Positions 56,477 to 64,000 of a DNA stretch of 64,000 nucleotides are shown here, in pieces. The stretch is taken from contig NZ_CP109811.1 in the NCBI RefSeq assembly GCF_014856545.2, positions 4,334,001 to 4,398,000 of the forward strand, in the 5' to 3' direction. Made by a program: the position numbers and the translations under genes. The stretch comes from Mesobacillus jeotgali (GTDB lineage: Bacteria > Bacillota > Bacilli > Bacillales > Cytobacillaceae). Positions within the stretch are counted from its first letter, which is position 1; every line of letters starts with the position of its first letter. The notes under the pieces are model-generated. The model worked only from the letters and a program-made list of their open reading frames with translations. It did not search any database and was not told where the DNA came from.

Positions 56477-58306
56477 TCAGTCAGCTTTTATACTGTATAG
56501 ATGGCTTCCGCCTCCGTAAAACACCCTCCCATTATGCAGGATCACTCCGCTTGACGCCTCCTCAGGGAGAGTGTGGACAACAATAGGGTCATTAAAGCTC
56601 CCTCCATCAATTTCAACTGAAACCAATGTGTTTGTTAATAGAATCAGGAGTTTACGAGAATCTTGATCATAAACAAAGGCATTGCGGACGACACTTCCCC
56701 ATCGTGACAAGTCTTTTCTGTAGTGCACTTCATGGGTCAATGGATTGCATACAAAGTAAAGGCACTTGTCTGTCAGGCAGTGTGCCCGATCAAACGGATC
56801 GATATAGATTTGGGCAATTTCCCCCGTTCCTTTTACTGGGATAAAAATATCTGCAATCCTCTGATTCTGCCAATTCAGCAAAAACAGCCGGGCATCTTTC
56901 TCAGCGGAATTCGCTCCTCCCGGTGTATCAATGCTTGTTCCGCCAAGGATCAACCCCGAGCTTAGTTCTCCGAGACTTACCGTGCTTTGGTTCGGAACAA
57001 CCTGATTATGGGACAGAACTGTATTTTGTTCGGTAACGGTATTGTAGATGCCCAGACCGCCGCCAACCATTCCATAACCGGGGAAGCCTCCCCAAATAAT
57101 ATGTTTTCCGTCGTTAACAGCAAAGGAACAGCGCGGACGATGAATCTCCTCTGTCTGCAAGATCAGCCTAGGGTTATTCCCTTTAATAAATGGTTTTTCC
57201 GTATCAATGGTGTACAGCTTACCGCCTGCATAAGCTGCTCCAACGAGGAGCCTGCCTTGTGCTGCATAAGCTGCGATATTTCCACCACCACCATGCTCCA
57301 TCACCTCACCGCCAAAATTCGTTAACTGATTATTTGAAAAATCATATCTAAATAACTGGAGCGGATGCATGGACGTCCCATATAAATGGCCATCAGGACC
57401 TTGGACCAGCGTGGACAGGCTTGCCCCATCAGATTGATAGCTGAACTCTATCCGTCTTAAGGCACCTGTTTCTTTATGCACTAAATCAACATAGCCCTCT
57501 GAAAGGCTGTAAGCAGGCACTTCATACACTGACTCCATACTTTGGTGCACTTTTTTAAAGCCAGTACCTGAAAAACGTGAAGGTCCCAGAACACGCACGC
57601 CACATTCCTTCACCCTTCCATCGAAAAATCCCATCCAACGTGAAGACTTGTTTACCTCTTTTAGATCAGTGGCTTCCCAATGGCCATAAACCTCACCATC
57701 TGTACCTAAATAGACATATCCCGCTCCCTTTTCCCGCTCGATCTCAGGAACAAGGTTCCTTCTTTCTCCACTTTCAGGATGGAAGGCAACAAGATTCTTA
57801 TGCTCTGTTCCAATTCCGATATAAACCCAGCCGCTGTAATCAACCGCTGCGCTTCCTGGGTATTTTTCCATCGCATCCATTGAGCCGTAATCCAGCACTT
57901 CTTGCCTTTTGGGACAATACCTGAGCAGGTGACAATGTGGATAAGAAGTGAAATAAATATAGCCAGCCTTATCCTCGGCAAAGCTGAAGCCGACAATTTC
58001 TTCCCCATTATCAATAACTGTATGAAAGATGAATTCCTCCAAAAAGGGATCAAGGACGAGCAGCATTTGGCCGGCCCCTGTGTAAAACAATCCATTGCTG
58101 CTGAAAGAAGAAAATGGATACTCCTTATTGCCGTCGGGAAAAAAAACTTGTTTTGCAGTCCCGGTATCAGGATTAATGATGAGCACAAACCCTTTGGCAG
58201 CAATAACCAACCTTGTTTCATCCTCTCTAGAACAAAAAGCAGCGGTCCGTTCCTCATCAGCCTGTACCGGAATCCCGTGGTCAATAAAACCCTCTTGCAC
58301 TTCCAT
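56477..58306 (-). CDS. Cytoplasmic beta-propeller protein of unknown function
   Basis: 609 aa from ATG 58306, six bases after GGGAGGA; an ATG at 58312 sits on the RBS. No signal peptide. Recurrent strand-turn motifs (AGYIYFTSYPHCHLLRY, SGWVYIGIGTEHKNLV, DGHLYGTSMHPLQLFRY, GKLYTIDTE) indicate a seven- or eight-bladed WD/PQQ-like propeller. The HLYGTSMHP His-rich turns recall oligogalacturonate-lyase-like propellers, but I cannot assign an activity. It follows the IS element and precedes the hydrolase gene. Confidence 0.75.
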   Translation of the reverse strand: MEVQEGFIDHGIPVQADEERTAAFCSREDETRLVIAAKGFVLIINPDTGTAKQVFFPDGNKEYPFSSFSSNGLFYTGAGQMLLVLDPFLEEFIFHTVIDNGEEIVGFSFAEDKAGYIYFTSYPHCHLLRYCPKRQEVLDYGSMDAMEKYPGSAAVDYSGWVYIGIGTEHKNLVAFHPESGERRNLVPEIEREKGAGYVYLGTDGEVYGHWEATDLKEVNKSSRWMGFFDGRVKECGVRVLGPSRFSGTGFKKVHQSMESVYEVPAYSLSEGYVDLVHKETGALRRIEFSYQSDGASLSTLVQGPDGHLYGTSMHPLQLFRYDFSNNQLTNFGGEVMEHGGGGNIAAYAAQGRLLVGAAYAGGKLYTIDTEKPFIKGNNPRLILQTEEIHRPRCSFAVNDGKHIIWGGFPGYGMVGGGLGIYNTVTEQNTVLSHNQVVPNQSTVSLGELSSGLILGGTSIDTPGGANSAEKDARLFLLNWQNQRIADIFIPVKGTGEIAQIYIDPFDRAHCLTDKCLYFVCNPLTHEVHYRKDLSRWGSVVRNAFVYDQDSRKLLILLTNTLVSVEIDGGSFNDPIVVHTLPEEASSGVILHNGRVFYGGGSHLYSIKAD

Positions 58307-58369
58307 CTCCATTCCTCCCTCTATAAATGTTGATTTATCAACGGTTTGACCCGTTGATGGGGTGTCAAA

Positions 58370-58694
58370 AAAATATTTTTCGACACGCTTCCTAACAATA
58401 TCTTTAAATTATGTGAAACTATTCCATTACATGGGTGCGCTACGCGGTCACTACTGGATAATGATGGAAAGTAGTGTAGGAATTTATGCGATGCACAATG
58501 GATCTCTGCGTAGCTTATGATGACGTACCCTCCCATGTCTCTGGGCATCTAAGTGCCTACATTCCTTCGTTCGGTCTAGTCATAAGGCAGAGGCTAGCGA
58601 AGCTCCTTTAGGGACTCAAGGTCGAATGGAAAAAATAGTGCCAGCTTCTCCGTGTCATCCAGTTGTCTAGGTCCAATTAAGGGGATGTAGGGAT
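58370..58694 (-). ncRNA. Candidate bridge-RNA region of the IS element
   Basis: The 325 non-coding bases downstream of the transposase are where IS1111-type elements encode their bridge RNA. The region contains several inverted segments and a near-repeat, TGTAGGAATTTATGC (58475-58489), of TGTAGGGATTTATGC (58686-58700), which overlaps the transposase stop. No RNA boundaries can be fixed by eye. Confidence 0.4.
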
Positions 58695-59972
58695 TTATGC
58701 AGCCTCTGCGAGACTAGGAATATCCCTCATCATTCGCTTTGCGTCAAACGCTTTGTGTTTTGTGCTAATTCCGTGTAAAACTTTTAATAGCTTCCCGCAT
58801 AGAACCACGATGGATTGCTTCTTGCGTAAAGGATTAACCTGACGGTTTGTGTAGTACTCGTGTAGTTTCTTAAATGCTTCATTGTGTCGAATCATTGGCA
58901 TCATCACTCGGAAAAGGAGGGCCCGCAGCTTTCTTCTGCCCCGTTTGGAGATGCGTTTTTGTCCTTTATGCAGGCCGGAAGAGTTTTCACGTAACGTTAG
59001 TCCCGCTAGTTTGATTAGTTGGCGTGGATCTTCGTAGTGTGAAAAGCTGCCGATTTCCGCTAATAGATCGACAATCGTTGTATCTCCAAGTCCTGGAACC
59101 GTTGATAGCCATTCGTATTCTACAGTCGTTTTTACAAGCTCAACCAAGTGTTGAGTAATGTTTTCGATATCTTTTTCTAGTTGATGGAAACGACGGACGA
59201 GTGTGGCGATCTCAATACGGGCCATCTCACGTCCTTCTGTTATTCCAATAGAGTTGGCTGCGACTTCCATAAGGCGCAACGCTTTCGGTCTTTGTGGGGA
59301 TTTAAGCCCCTCAGCCTTCCGATAAAGGGTTAAAATTTCATCGGGCTGTTTCTCGTGAAGGTCACTCGGAAATGGGGTATATTCAAGTACCGCCATGGCC
59401 ATCTTTCCAAAAGTCGGAAAAACCTGAACGAACTCTGGAAAATAGCGATCCAGCCAGCGAATAATCATGTTCTTGACAGCACCCAATTCATCTGTCAATT
59501 TACTTCTAAACGTTGACCCAACGCGAAGTTCGGCCTCCAATCCTTTCAAGATGCGAGGATAACTGAACCGTCCGTCTTTCAACAGTCGAGCGATCACTAG
59601 TGCATCTTTACGGTCATGTTTGGTTGGTAAGTTGTCATCCAGCTCTTTAGATCGCCTTACATGCATCGGATTGACCATCGCCAGGGGAATGCCCCTTTCC
59701 TCAAGGAAATAGGCTATATTGAGCCAGTAATGGCCTGTTGGTTCAATCCCGATGAGGACCTCTGTTTTTCCGTTCTCTCTCATGGCAGCGAGAACACGCT
59801 GATAGAAAAGCTCGAATCCACCTCCAGATTGAGTAACAGAGAAAGATTTTTGGAGCACTCGTCCTCGATCGTCCACAAAGCAGGCATAGTGTGTCAGCTT
59901 CGCAATGTCGATACCGACTACAAGTGTTTTTTCGGTGACTTGATTTATTTTCTGATTTTGTTTAAAATCCAT
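58695..59972 (-). CDS. IS110-family transposase
   Basis: 425 aa. N-terminal DEDD RuvC-like domain: Asp in VVGIDIAKL, Glu in IGIEPTGHYW, two Asp in HDRKDALVIARLLKDG. C-terminal Transposase_20 domain with STVPGLGDTT, AGLTLRENSSG and the conserved Ser region. Length is normal, no frameshift, so the element may be active. Confidence 0.95.
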   Translation of the reverse strand: MDFKQNQKINQVTEKTLVVGIDIAKLTHYACFVDDRGRVLQKSFSVTQSGGGFELFYQRVLAAMRENGKTEVLIGIEPTGHYWLNIAYFLEERGIPLAMVNPMHVRRSKELDDNLPTKHDRKDALVIARLLKDGRFSYPRILKGLEAELRVGSTFRSKLTDELGAVKNMIIRWLDRYFPEFVQVFPTFGKMAMAVLEYTPFPSDLHEKQPDEILTLYRKAEGLKSPQRPKALRLMEVAANSIGITEGREMARIEIATLVRRFHQLEKDIENITQHLVELVKTTVEYEWLSTVPGLGDTTIVDLLAEIGSFSHYEDPRQLIKLAGLTLRENSSGLHKGQKRISKRGRRKLRALLFRVMMPMIRHNEAFKKLHEYYTNRQVNPLRKKQSIVVLCGKLLKVLHGISTKHKAFDAKRMMRDIPSLAEAA

Positions 59973-60098
59973 GTTGGAGTCCTCCTTGGTTACCTAAGTT
60001 AGGGGTCAATTCGGTGCACGATTTGACACCCCGTATCATACCAAGAGGGCTCTTTTTTGTTCAAGTCCCCGAAAATCCTCTTAACAGGAATGCTCCTT

Positions 60099-60230
60099 TC
60101 AACTATCAATATATAAATCCAGGGTATAGAACTTTTTTGCAGCAACCCTTTTCTGCGGTCCATCTGATCTGGAGCAGAAGTCTACTTTGTCGTACAGCAA
60201 CGGTTCTTTTAATAGCCCCCCTATCACCAT
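60099..60230 (-). CDS. Possible 43-aa ORF coupled to the aminotransferase gene
   Basis: Its ATG at 60230 overlaps the TGA of the aminotransferase gene as TGATG, with AAGG just upstream. It encodes MVIGGLLKEPLLYDKVDF and ends LYIDS. No family recognised. It may be a real small gene, or a remnant of sequence disturbed by the IS insertion. Confidence 0.25.
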   Translation of the reverse strand: MVIGGLLKEPLLYDKVDFCSRSDGPQKRVAAKKFYTLDLYIDS

Positions 60231-61465
60231 CACCTTGCATAATAAGCAGCTACCTTACTTACAGCACTGATCATTTCTTCAATATCCTGATTAGAATAAA
60301 ACTCATTCAAGTTTAGGCGAACAGCAGTATTAAGGATTTGTTCGGCGTTAGGACAGCTGCCCGGTGAATAATCATATGTTCCCTGGTCGAACGGATAGTG
60401 GCTATTCTTATAGGCTTGCCTTTCCTGAAATAACGACTGCGCATAGAGAACCTTTGGGATATAACCAGCCTGGTTAGGAATCCCTTCCGCTGTGAGTGCA
60501 TCAGAGAATTCTGCTCGTGTGCAGCTCAGTTCGTCTAAATTAAGCGTTAGCATGTAAAACCAATAGCTGCACCATCCCCCGTCAGTTATTTTCATCGGTA
60601 TGATGCCTTTCAGGCCTGTTAGACCTTCATTCAGTCTTTCACCGAACTCGTTCCTTCTCGTGCAGATCCATTCAAGCTTCTGGAGCTGTGCAATTCCTAC
60701 GGCTCCCTGTAGTTCTGTCATACGGTAATTCGGTGCCAGGTACTCTAAATCCTTCGTGACTGAATTCCCATGTCGGTGATAGTTCTTATCCGCAAACGCA
60801 TGCGTGGTAAAATAATCTGCTTCATTCCCTGAGTTGACCGTGACAATGCCGCCATCCCCGGTAGAAATATGCTTAAAATCATTGGTGCTGAAACAGCCGT
60901 AGTCACCAATTGTCCCTGTTAAACGTCCCTTATAAGTCGTGAGGTAGCTCTGGGCACAATCCTCAATCACCTTGAGGTTATGTTTTCGTGCCAGCTCCAT
61001 GATAGAATCCATATCACACGGATTTCCGGCAAGATGGACAACCAGAATCGCCTTCGTTTTCGCCGTAATCTTCTTTTCTATGTTTTCTGCTGTCATGTTA
61101 TAGCTGTGCGGATCGAGATCGGCGAACACTGGAACCGCATTTTGATAGAGGATTCCGATAACCGTCCCCTGATCTGTAATCGGGCTCGTGATCACCTCGT
61201 CACCTGCAGTAACGCCAGCAGCGCCGAGAGCTACATGCAGGGCCGCAGTGCCTGACGAAGTCGCAACACTATATCTCACCTGATACATATCGTTAAAAAC
61301 AGCTAGGAACTTTTTTACTTTTCCCCCGAAGTGGTAAAACAGGGTATTTTGCTCAAGAGCCTCAAGCAACTCTCTCGCTTCTTCAAGCCCGAACCGCTTT
61401 CCTGTCCCAAAAGCGGTCTTTTTCACACTTTCGCCGCCATGTATGGCTAACCGAGTATGACTCAT
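60230..61465 (-). CDS. DegT/DnrJ/EryC1/StrS-family PLP aminotransferase
   Basis: 411 aa. PLP-binding features: ATSSGTAALH phosphate cup, VIEDCAQS (Asp pairing with the pyridine N), and the Schiff-base Lys in STNDFKHISTGDGG. C-terminal YWFYML and GIPNQAGYIPKVLY match sugar aminotransferases. Normally these make amino sugars from keto-sugars; in this catabolic-looking locus it might work on a keto or amino sugar released from the polymer. RBS AAGGAG before ATG. Confidence 0.9.
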   Translation of the reverse strand: MSHTRLAIHGGESVKKTAFGTGKRFGLEEARELLEALEQNTLFYHFGGKVKKFLAVFNDMYQVRYSVATSSGTAALHVALGAAGVTAGDEVITSPITDQGTVIGILYQNAVPVFADLDPHSYNMTAENIEKKITAKTKAILVVHLAGNPCDMDSIMELARKHNLKVIEDCAQSYLTTYKGRLTGTIGDYGCFSTNDFKHISTGDGGIVTVNSGNEADYFTTHAFADKNYHRHGNSVTKDLEYLAPNYRMTELQGAVGIAQLQKLEWICTRRNEFGERLNEGLTGLKGIIPMKITDGGWCSYWFYMLTLNLDELSCTRAEFSDALTAEGIPNQAGYIPKVLYAQSLFQERQAYKNSHYPFDQGTYDYSPGSCPNAEQILNTAVRLNLNEFYSNQDIEEMISAVSKVAAYYAR

Positions 61466-61485
61466 GCTCCTTCCCTCCCCTCTTC

Positions 61486-63174
61486 CTAGACGATATTCGA
61501 TACTGTCTTGACCTTACGGCATTGGAATCCGAACCTTTTCACTGTTTCTTCATCATCGGAGCACTGATTAGCTGCCAACGGAACAAGCAGGACAAAGTCG
61601 TCCCGGCCGATAACACCGTCAATTTTAATTTCACCAGAGACCCCTTCAATTACCACCTTTCTCCGTGCTCGTTCCCATTGATTGACTTGCTTCGATGTCC
61701 AGAAGGTGAATTCTTGATCCCTGGCCGTCCGAATCACTTCAATGATCGCTTCCCTTACCTTAGGCTGGTTGTAGATATGATATTGATGGAACAAAAAGTG
61801 GGCCAAGCCATTCACCCTTTTAACACCATCCAGAAATGGCTGTATTACACTTGAGTCAGCAAGAGTATTGTGGTTTAAATCCTGAGTCAGAAAGCCCATT
61901 TCGAGGACATCATAATGGCGGTTTTTTTCATCGGCCCAGGCAACCGGAAAATAAGGGTGGCAGGTACCAAATAAAAATCCGATATTCCCCTTCTTGCTCG
62001 GACCTCTTGTCTGATCCGTTTCGATTCCATACTTTTCGCACCAGGAAAATAGCTCCCCCCAGCCTTCAAAAAGTGTGTAATGGTTTTTATTCGAAGTGAA
62101 ATGATTCAGTCCTGTCACCTTTTTGAGCCACTCAAGCTGGTCGGAAAAGGCTTTTTCTGACCAGACACCAGCGTCTTGATGGAGCGCATTATAATGTAAC
62201 GCAAGCTCATGTCCATCAGCTTTGATTTTTTCATAGATTGGTGGATTGTATCCCGGCGCAATCATGCACCAAGTCGTTTGGACATCTTCCGCTTTCAGCG
62301 TTTCTAATGTCAGAAGGGCCGATTCATCTACGTTCAAATCACTGTCATGCGAAATCATCGCTACATGCTTCACATCATCAGGCCAGTAATCTATAAAAGG
62401 AACCGTCAGTGATTTTTCCGCGGCACAGGCAAAAAGATGCCCGACAATCGCTTCCTTCCACAGATCAGCATACGGATGTGCGAAGTATGGCATGCCTGTT
62501 TCCGTATGGGAGCGGTCCATTTCCCAGTCCAATTCAAATCCATCATCCGCTTTTAAAAGGTTTTCATCCAGGTTCGCCGTCCCATCCGGAGCCGGGATGC
62601 CATCCTTAGTAACAGGCCGGGTCCCTTGCTGCAGGCCGACAATGGTTCGCGGCACATTAATGGACCATCGCTGGATCGTGCCATTTCCATATGCAATCTG
62701 CTGCAGAACAGGAACAGCACTATCAGCAGCTGCATTCGTTTTACTCATAGAACCTTTTTCTTTAACTTTCAGCAGACCAGCCCCTGGATTCCATGGGTCA
62801 GCAGCAAGATACCTTAACGGTGGCAGGTCCTGGGATAGAACATTTGATAAAAAGGCGTATCCTTTCTGATCCACGGCAATGGAATCAAAGCCAAGAATCT
62901 CTTGCAACCCTTCCAATCCACAATAAGATATCAGCGTGCCACCAGTGCTTACATATTCAAGCAGATCCTCATCTGATTCCATTCGCTTGCTTTCGAGGAC
63001 AGCTATTACGATATCAAATGATTCTAGAACATCATTAGCTCCTATCTTTTTATAAGGGATCCTGAGATGCTCGAACACTTCGAAAAGAAATACCTCGAAT
63101 ACATTTTGACCTGAAGCCCACCGCTTCTCGGCTTCTTCCTGGTCAAAATACAACCCGATTTTCGCCATATTCAT
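61486..63174 (-). CDS. Amidotransferase-like/NodB-like fusion protein
   Basis: 562 aa, no signal peptide; starts MNMAKIGLYF (either Met). The first 180 residues look like a class-I amidotransferase/BPL_N-type Rossmann fold (VIAVLESKRM, TLISYCGLEGL). The middle (about 255-450) resembles a polysaccharide-deacetylase barrel: HVAMISHDSDLN with candidate metal Asp, ELALHYNALH with His, and later LAHFLFHQYHIY. A short beta domain ends it. Probably a deacetylase-like or related metal hydrolase on a cytosolic oligosaccharide; substrate unknown. First gene behind the second operator. Confidence 0.65.
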   Translation of the reverse strand: MNMAKIGLYFDQEEAEKRWASGQNVFEVFLFEVFEHLRIPYKKIGANDVLESFDIVIAVLESKRMESDEDLLEYVSTGGTLISYCGLEGLQEILGFDSIAVDQKGYAFLSNVLSQDLPPLRYLAADPWNPGAGLLKVKEKGSMSKTNAAADSAVPVLQQIAYGNGTIQRWSINVPRTIVGLQQGTRPVTKDGIPAPDGTANLDENLLKADDGFELDWEMDRSHTETGMPYFAHPYADLWKEAIVGHLFACAAEKSLTVPFIDYWPDDVKHVAMISHDSDLNVDESALLTLETLKAEDVQTTWCMIAPGYNPPIYEKIKADGHELALHYNALHQDAGVWSEKAFSDQLEWLKKVTGLNHFTSNKNHYTLFEGWGELFSWCEKYGIETDQTRGPSKKGNIGFLFGTCHPYFPVAWADEKNRHYDVLEMGFLTQDLNHNTLADSSVIQPFLDGVKRVNGLAHFLFHQYHIYNQPKVREAIIEVIRTARDQEFTFWTSKQVNQWERARRKVVIEGVSGEIKIDGVIGRDDFVLLVPLAANQCSDDEETVKRFGFQCRKVKTVSNIV

Positions 63175-63197
63175 TTTTCTTCCACCAACCTTTATAT

Positions 63198-63218
63198 ATA
63201 CATGTATTTAACATGTAT
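63198..63218 (-). promoter_or_regulatory. Operator-like palindrome of the distal gene block
   Basis: ATACATG-N7-CATGTAT, identical arms and spacing to the site at 50703-50725, located 24 bp upstream of the fusion-protein gene start. Confidence 0.6.
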
Positions 63219-63375
63219 TTTACTTTCCTTTATAGTATTATAACTCCCCTGCATTTTCAATGAATTATTTGATAATTTGAAAAATAATAAGAGGGAAAAG
63301 TCTAACCGTTTATTTAGGGCGATTAATTCTCTTCACATCCGGCCATTAATATTGAGCTTTTTCTCAGCAAAAAAA

Positions 63376-63412
63376 TAAAACCCGGAAATGAGTAAATCTC
63401 ATTCCCAGGTCT
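63376..63412 (-). terminator. Terminator after the partial gene
   Basis: On the minus strand GGGAATGAG and CTCATTTCC arms with imperfect outer pairs, followed by TTTTATTTTTTT. Confidence 0.75.
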
Positions 63413-63428
63413 AACTACAGACTTTTAC

Positions 63429-64000
63429 CTACTTATTCCCGCCAGCGTTATTAATCCATATCGAAACAGACTGTGTTTCGACTGTAACGCCATTCAGCTT
63501 CACATTGGCGGAAACTTCTACTCTGCCACTTTTCAGCGCCGTCATAATGCCATTCTCAACAAAAAGCATTTTTGGTTTATCAATCTTGTATTCTACGACT
63601 GCCCCTTCAAGGTCAAGTGTACTTCTTTGCTTTTCCAGAAGGCCTTTGATTTTAATAGTCTGACTGTCGCCAACTGTAAGCTTTTGGTCTTCGACGAGCA
63701 ACTGCGCGCCTGTGAGATTCACTAGCAGAGCTTCATCAACATACTTATAAAGTCTATTTCCGCTAGATAAATAGAAAGCTCCAAAGTCATCCTGAGCCAG
63801 ATGGTCGACACTGCCGGCAATGAATTCGAATGTCCCTGTTTCCAGCTCGAATTTGAAAAACTTATGGCCGATGATGCCATAAATATTTCCGTCTGTTCCA
63901 ACTTCAAGGGTAGCGTTGCGCCAGTTGCTCGATGCGAGCGGGTCAATTTCATGCTCCCCAATGACCTCATTAGTTTCAGGGTTCAGCGTAAACAGAACTC
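63429..64000 (-). CDS. Partial propeller and Ig-like domain protein (C-terminal 190 aa)
   Basis: Open from the window edge to a stop at 63429. The first 90 residues seen carry propeller-like turns (TDGNIYGIIGHKFFKFEL, GAFYLSSGNRLYKYV), comparable to the protein at 56477-58306. The last 95 residues form an Ig-like domain (DQKLTVGDSQTIKIKG, KSGRVEVSANVKLNG) as found at the C-terminus of surface or lyase proteins. The N-terminus is outside the window. An in-frame GTG at 63722 is internal, not a start. Confidence 0.75.
   Translation of the reverse strand, partial: VLFTLNPETNEVIGEHEIDPLASSNWRNATLEVGTDGNIYGIIGHKFFKFELETGTFEFIAGSVDHLAQDDFGAFYLSSGNRLYKYVDEALLVNLTGAQLLVEDQKLTVGDSQTIKIKGLLEKQRSTLDLEGAVVEYKIDKPKMLFVENGIMTALKSGRVEVSANVKLNGVTVETQSVSIWINNAGGNK

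Larger units (their letters stand above)
58359..60032 (-). mobile_element. IS110-family (IS1111-like) insertion sequence
   Basis: Bounded by 11-bp inverted repeats GGGGTGTCAAA (58359-58369) and TTTGACACCCC (60022-60032). One transposase gene. The short 5' end (about 50 bp) and long 3' non-coding end (about 325 bp) fit the IS1111 subgroup, which carries subterminal inverted repeats. Exact ends may lie a few bases outside. A TCAACGG/CCGTTGA hairpin directly abuts the left end and may be the target. The element sits between the propeller and aminotransferase genes. Confidence 0.75.

Noticed and set aside
58321..58548. Short coding frame in the IS 3' end
   Set aside because: Lies in the expected non-coding end of an IS1111-like element with no RBS and no recognisable protein.
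60002..60163. Minus-strand frame (MDRRKGLL...SWYDT) running into the IS right end, as a gene interrupted by the IS
   Set aside because: No ribosome site precedes it, a competing frame overlaps it, and only about 45 bp remain on the other side of the IS, so an interrupted gene cannot be shown.
63722..63970. Minus-strand 82-aa frame at the right edge
   Set aside because: Another frame is open through the whole region to the window edge and gives convincing propeller and Ig-like sequence.

Overview
The window looks like a chromosomal stretch of a low-to-moderate-GC, spore-forming Bacillaceae bacterium (Bacillus/Mesobacillus-like). The signs are strong AGGAGG ribosome sites, frequent GTG/TTG starts, CcpA-type cre boxes, a TagU-like LCP protein, YesMN/LplABC-style sugar systems, SLH cell-wall anchors and Bacillus-type interspersed palindromes. 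Species cannot be fixed from sequence reading alone. No rRNA, tRNA or CRISPR was seen.

1-23.7 kb is a cell-surface region. Six SLH-domain proteins lie within about 22 kb: a frameshifted subtilase, a 2289-aa amylase-pullulanase, an SLH protein with a duplicated C-terminus, an SLH protein of unknown role, an SLT lytic transglycosylase and an SLH-only protein. Among them are a diguanylate cyclase, a lipoprotein amidase coupled to a 39-aa membrane peptide and DUF4304, a VRR-NUC-like nuclease, a pgaC-pgaD poly-N-acetylglucosamine synthase pair, a c-di-GMP-I riboswitch in front of a 46-aa membrane peptide, and an IcaB/PgaB-like deacetylase. The c-di-GMP enzyme, riboswitch and exopolysaccharide synthase suggest a matrix module. 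Eight copies of a GTGACAGGCACC-type palindrome occur in the first 20.5 kb and none were seen later.

23.8-41.3 kb is a xylan/xylose region: GH10 xylanase, a YesMN-like two-component system, an ABC importer lacking its ATPase, DUF624, aldo/keto reductase, galM, xylB, xylA, divergent xylR, a GH43 glycosidase and a Gfo/Idh/MocA oxidoreductase. Five operator-like sites share one geometry (half-site, 9-bp spacer, half-site ending AACTAA or GACTAA) and tie most of these genes to XylR. A tandem array of hairpins lies at 32.3-32.5 kb.

41.6-47 kb holds general surface or housekeeping genes: M14 carboxypeptidase, VanZ-like protein, GDSL hydrolase, lipoprotein, LCP ligase and a hypothetical membrane protein.

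47.1-64 kb is a second, less familiar carbohydrate locus, all on the minus strand: LplABC-like importer, DUF624, heparinase II/III-like lyase, a GntR repressor fused to a solute-binding domain, a frameshifted alpha/beta hydrolase, a cytoplasmic beta-propeller protein, a DegT-type aminotransferase, an amidotransferase-like/NodB-like fusion and a partial propeller/Ig-like protein. Two copies of ATACATG-N7-CATGTAT stand in front of the transporter and in front of the distal gene block, and are probably the fused regulator's operators. An IS110-family (IS1111-like) element with a candidate bridge-RNA region interrupts the locus. This locus is the best candidate for an undescribed system.
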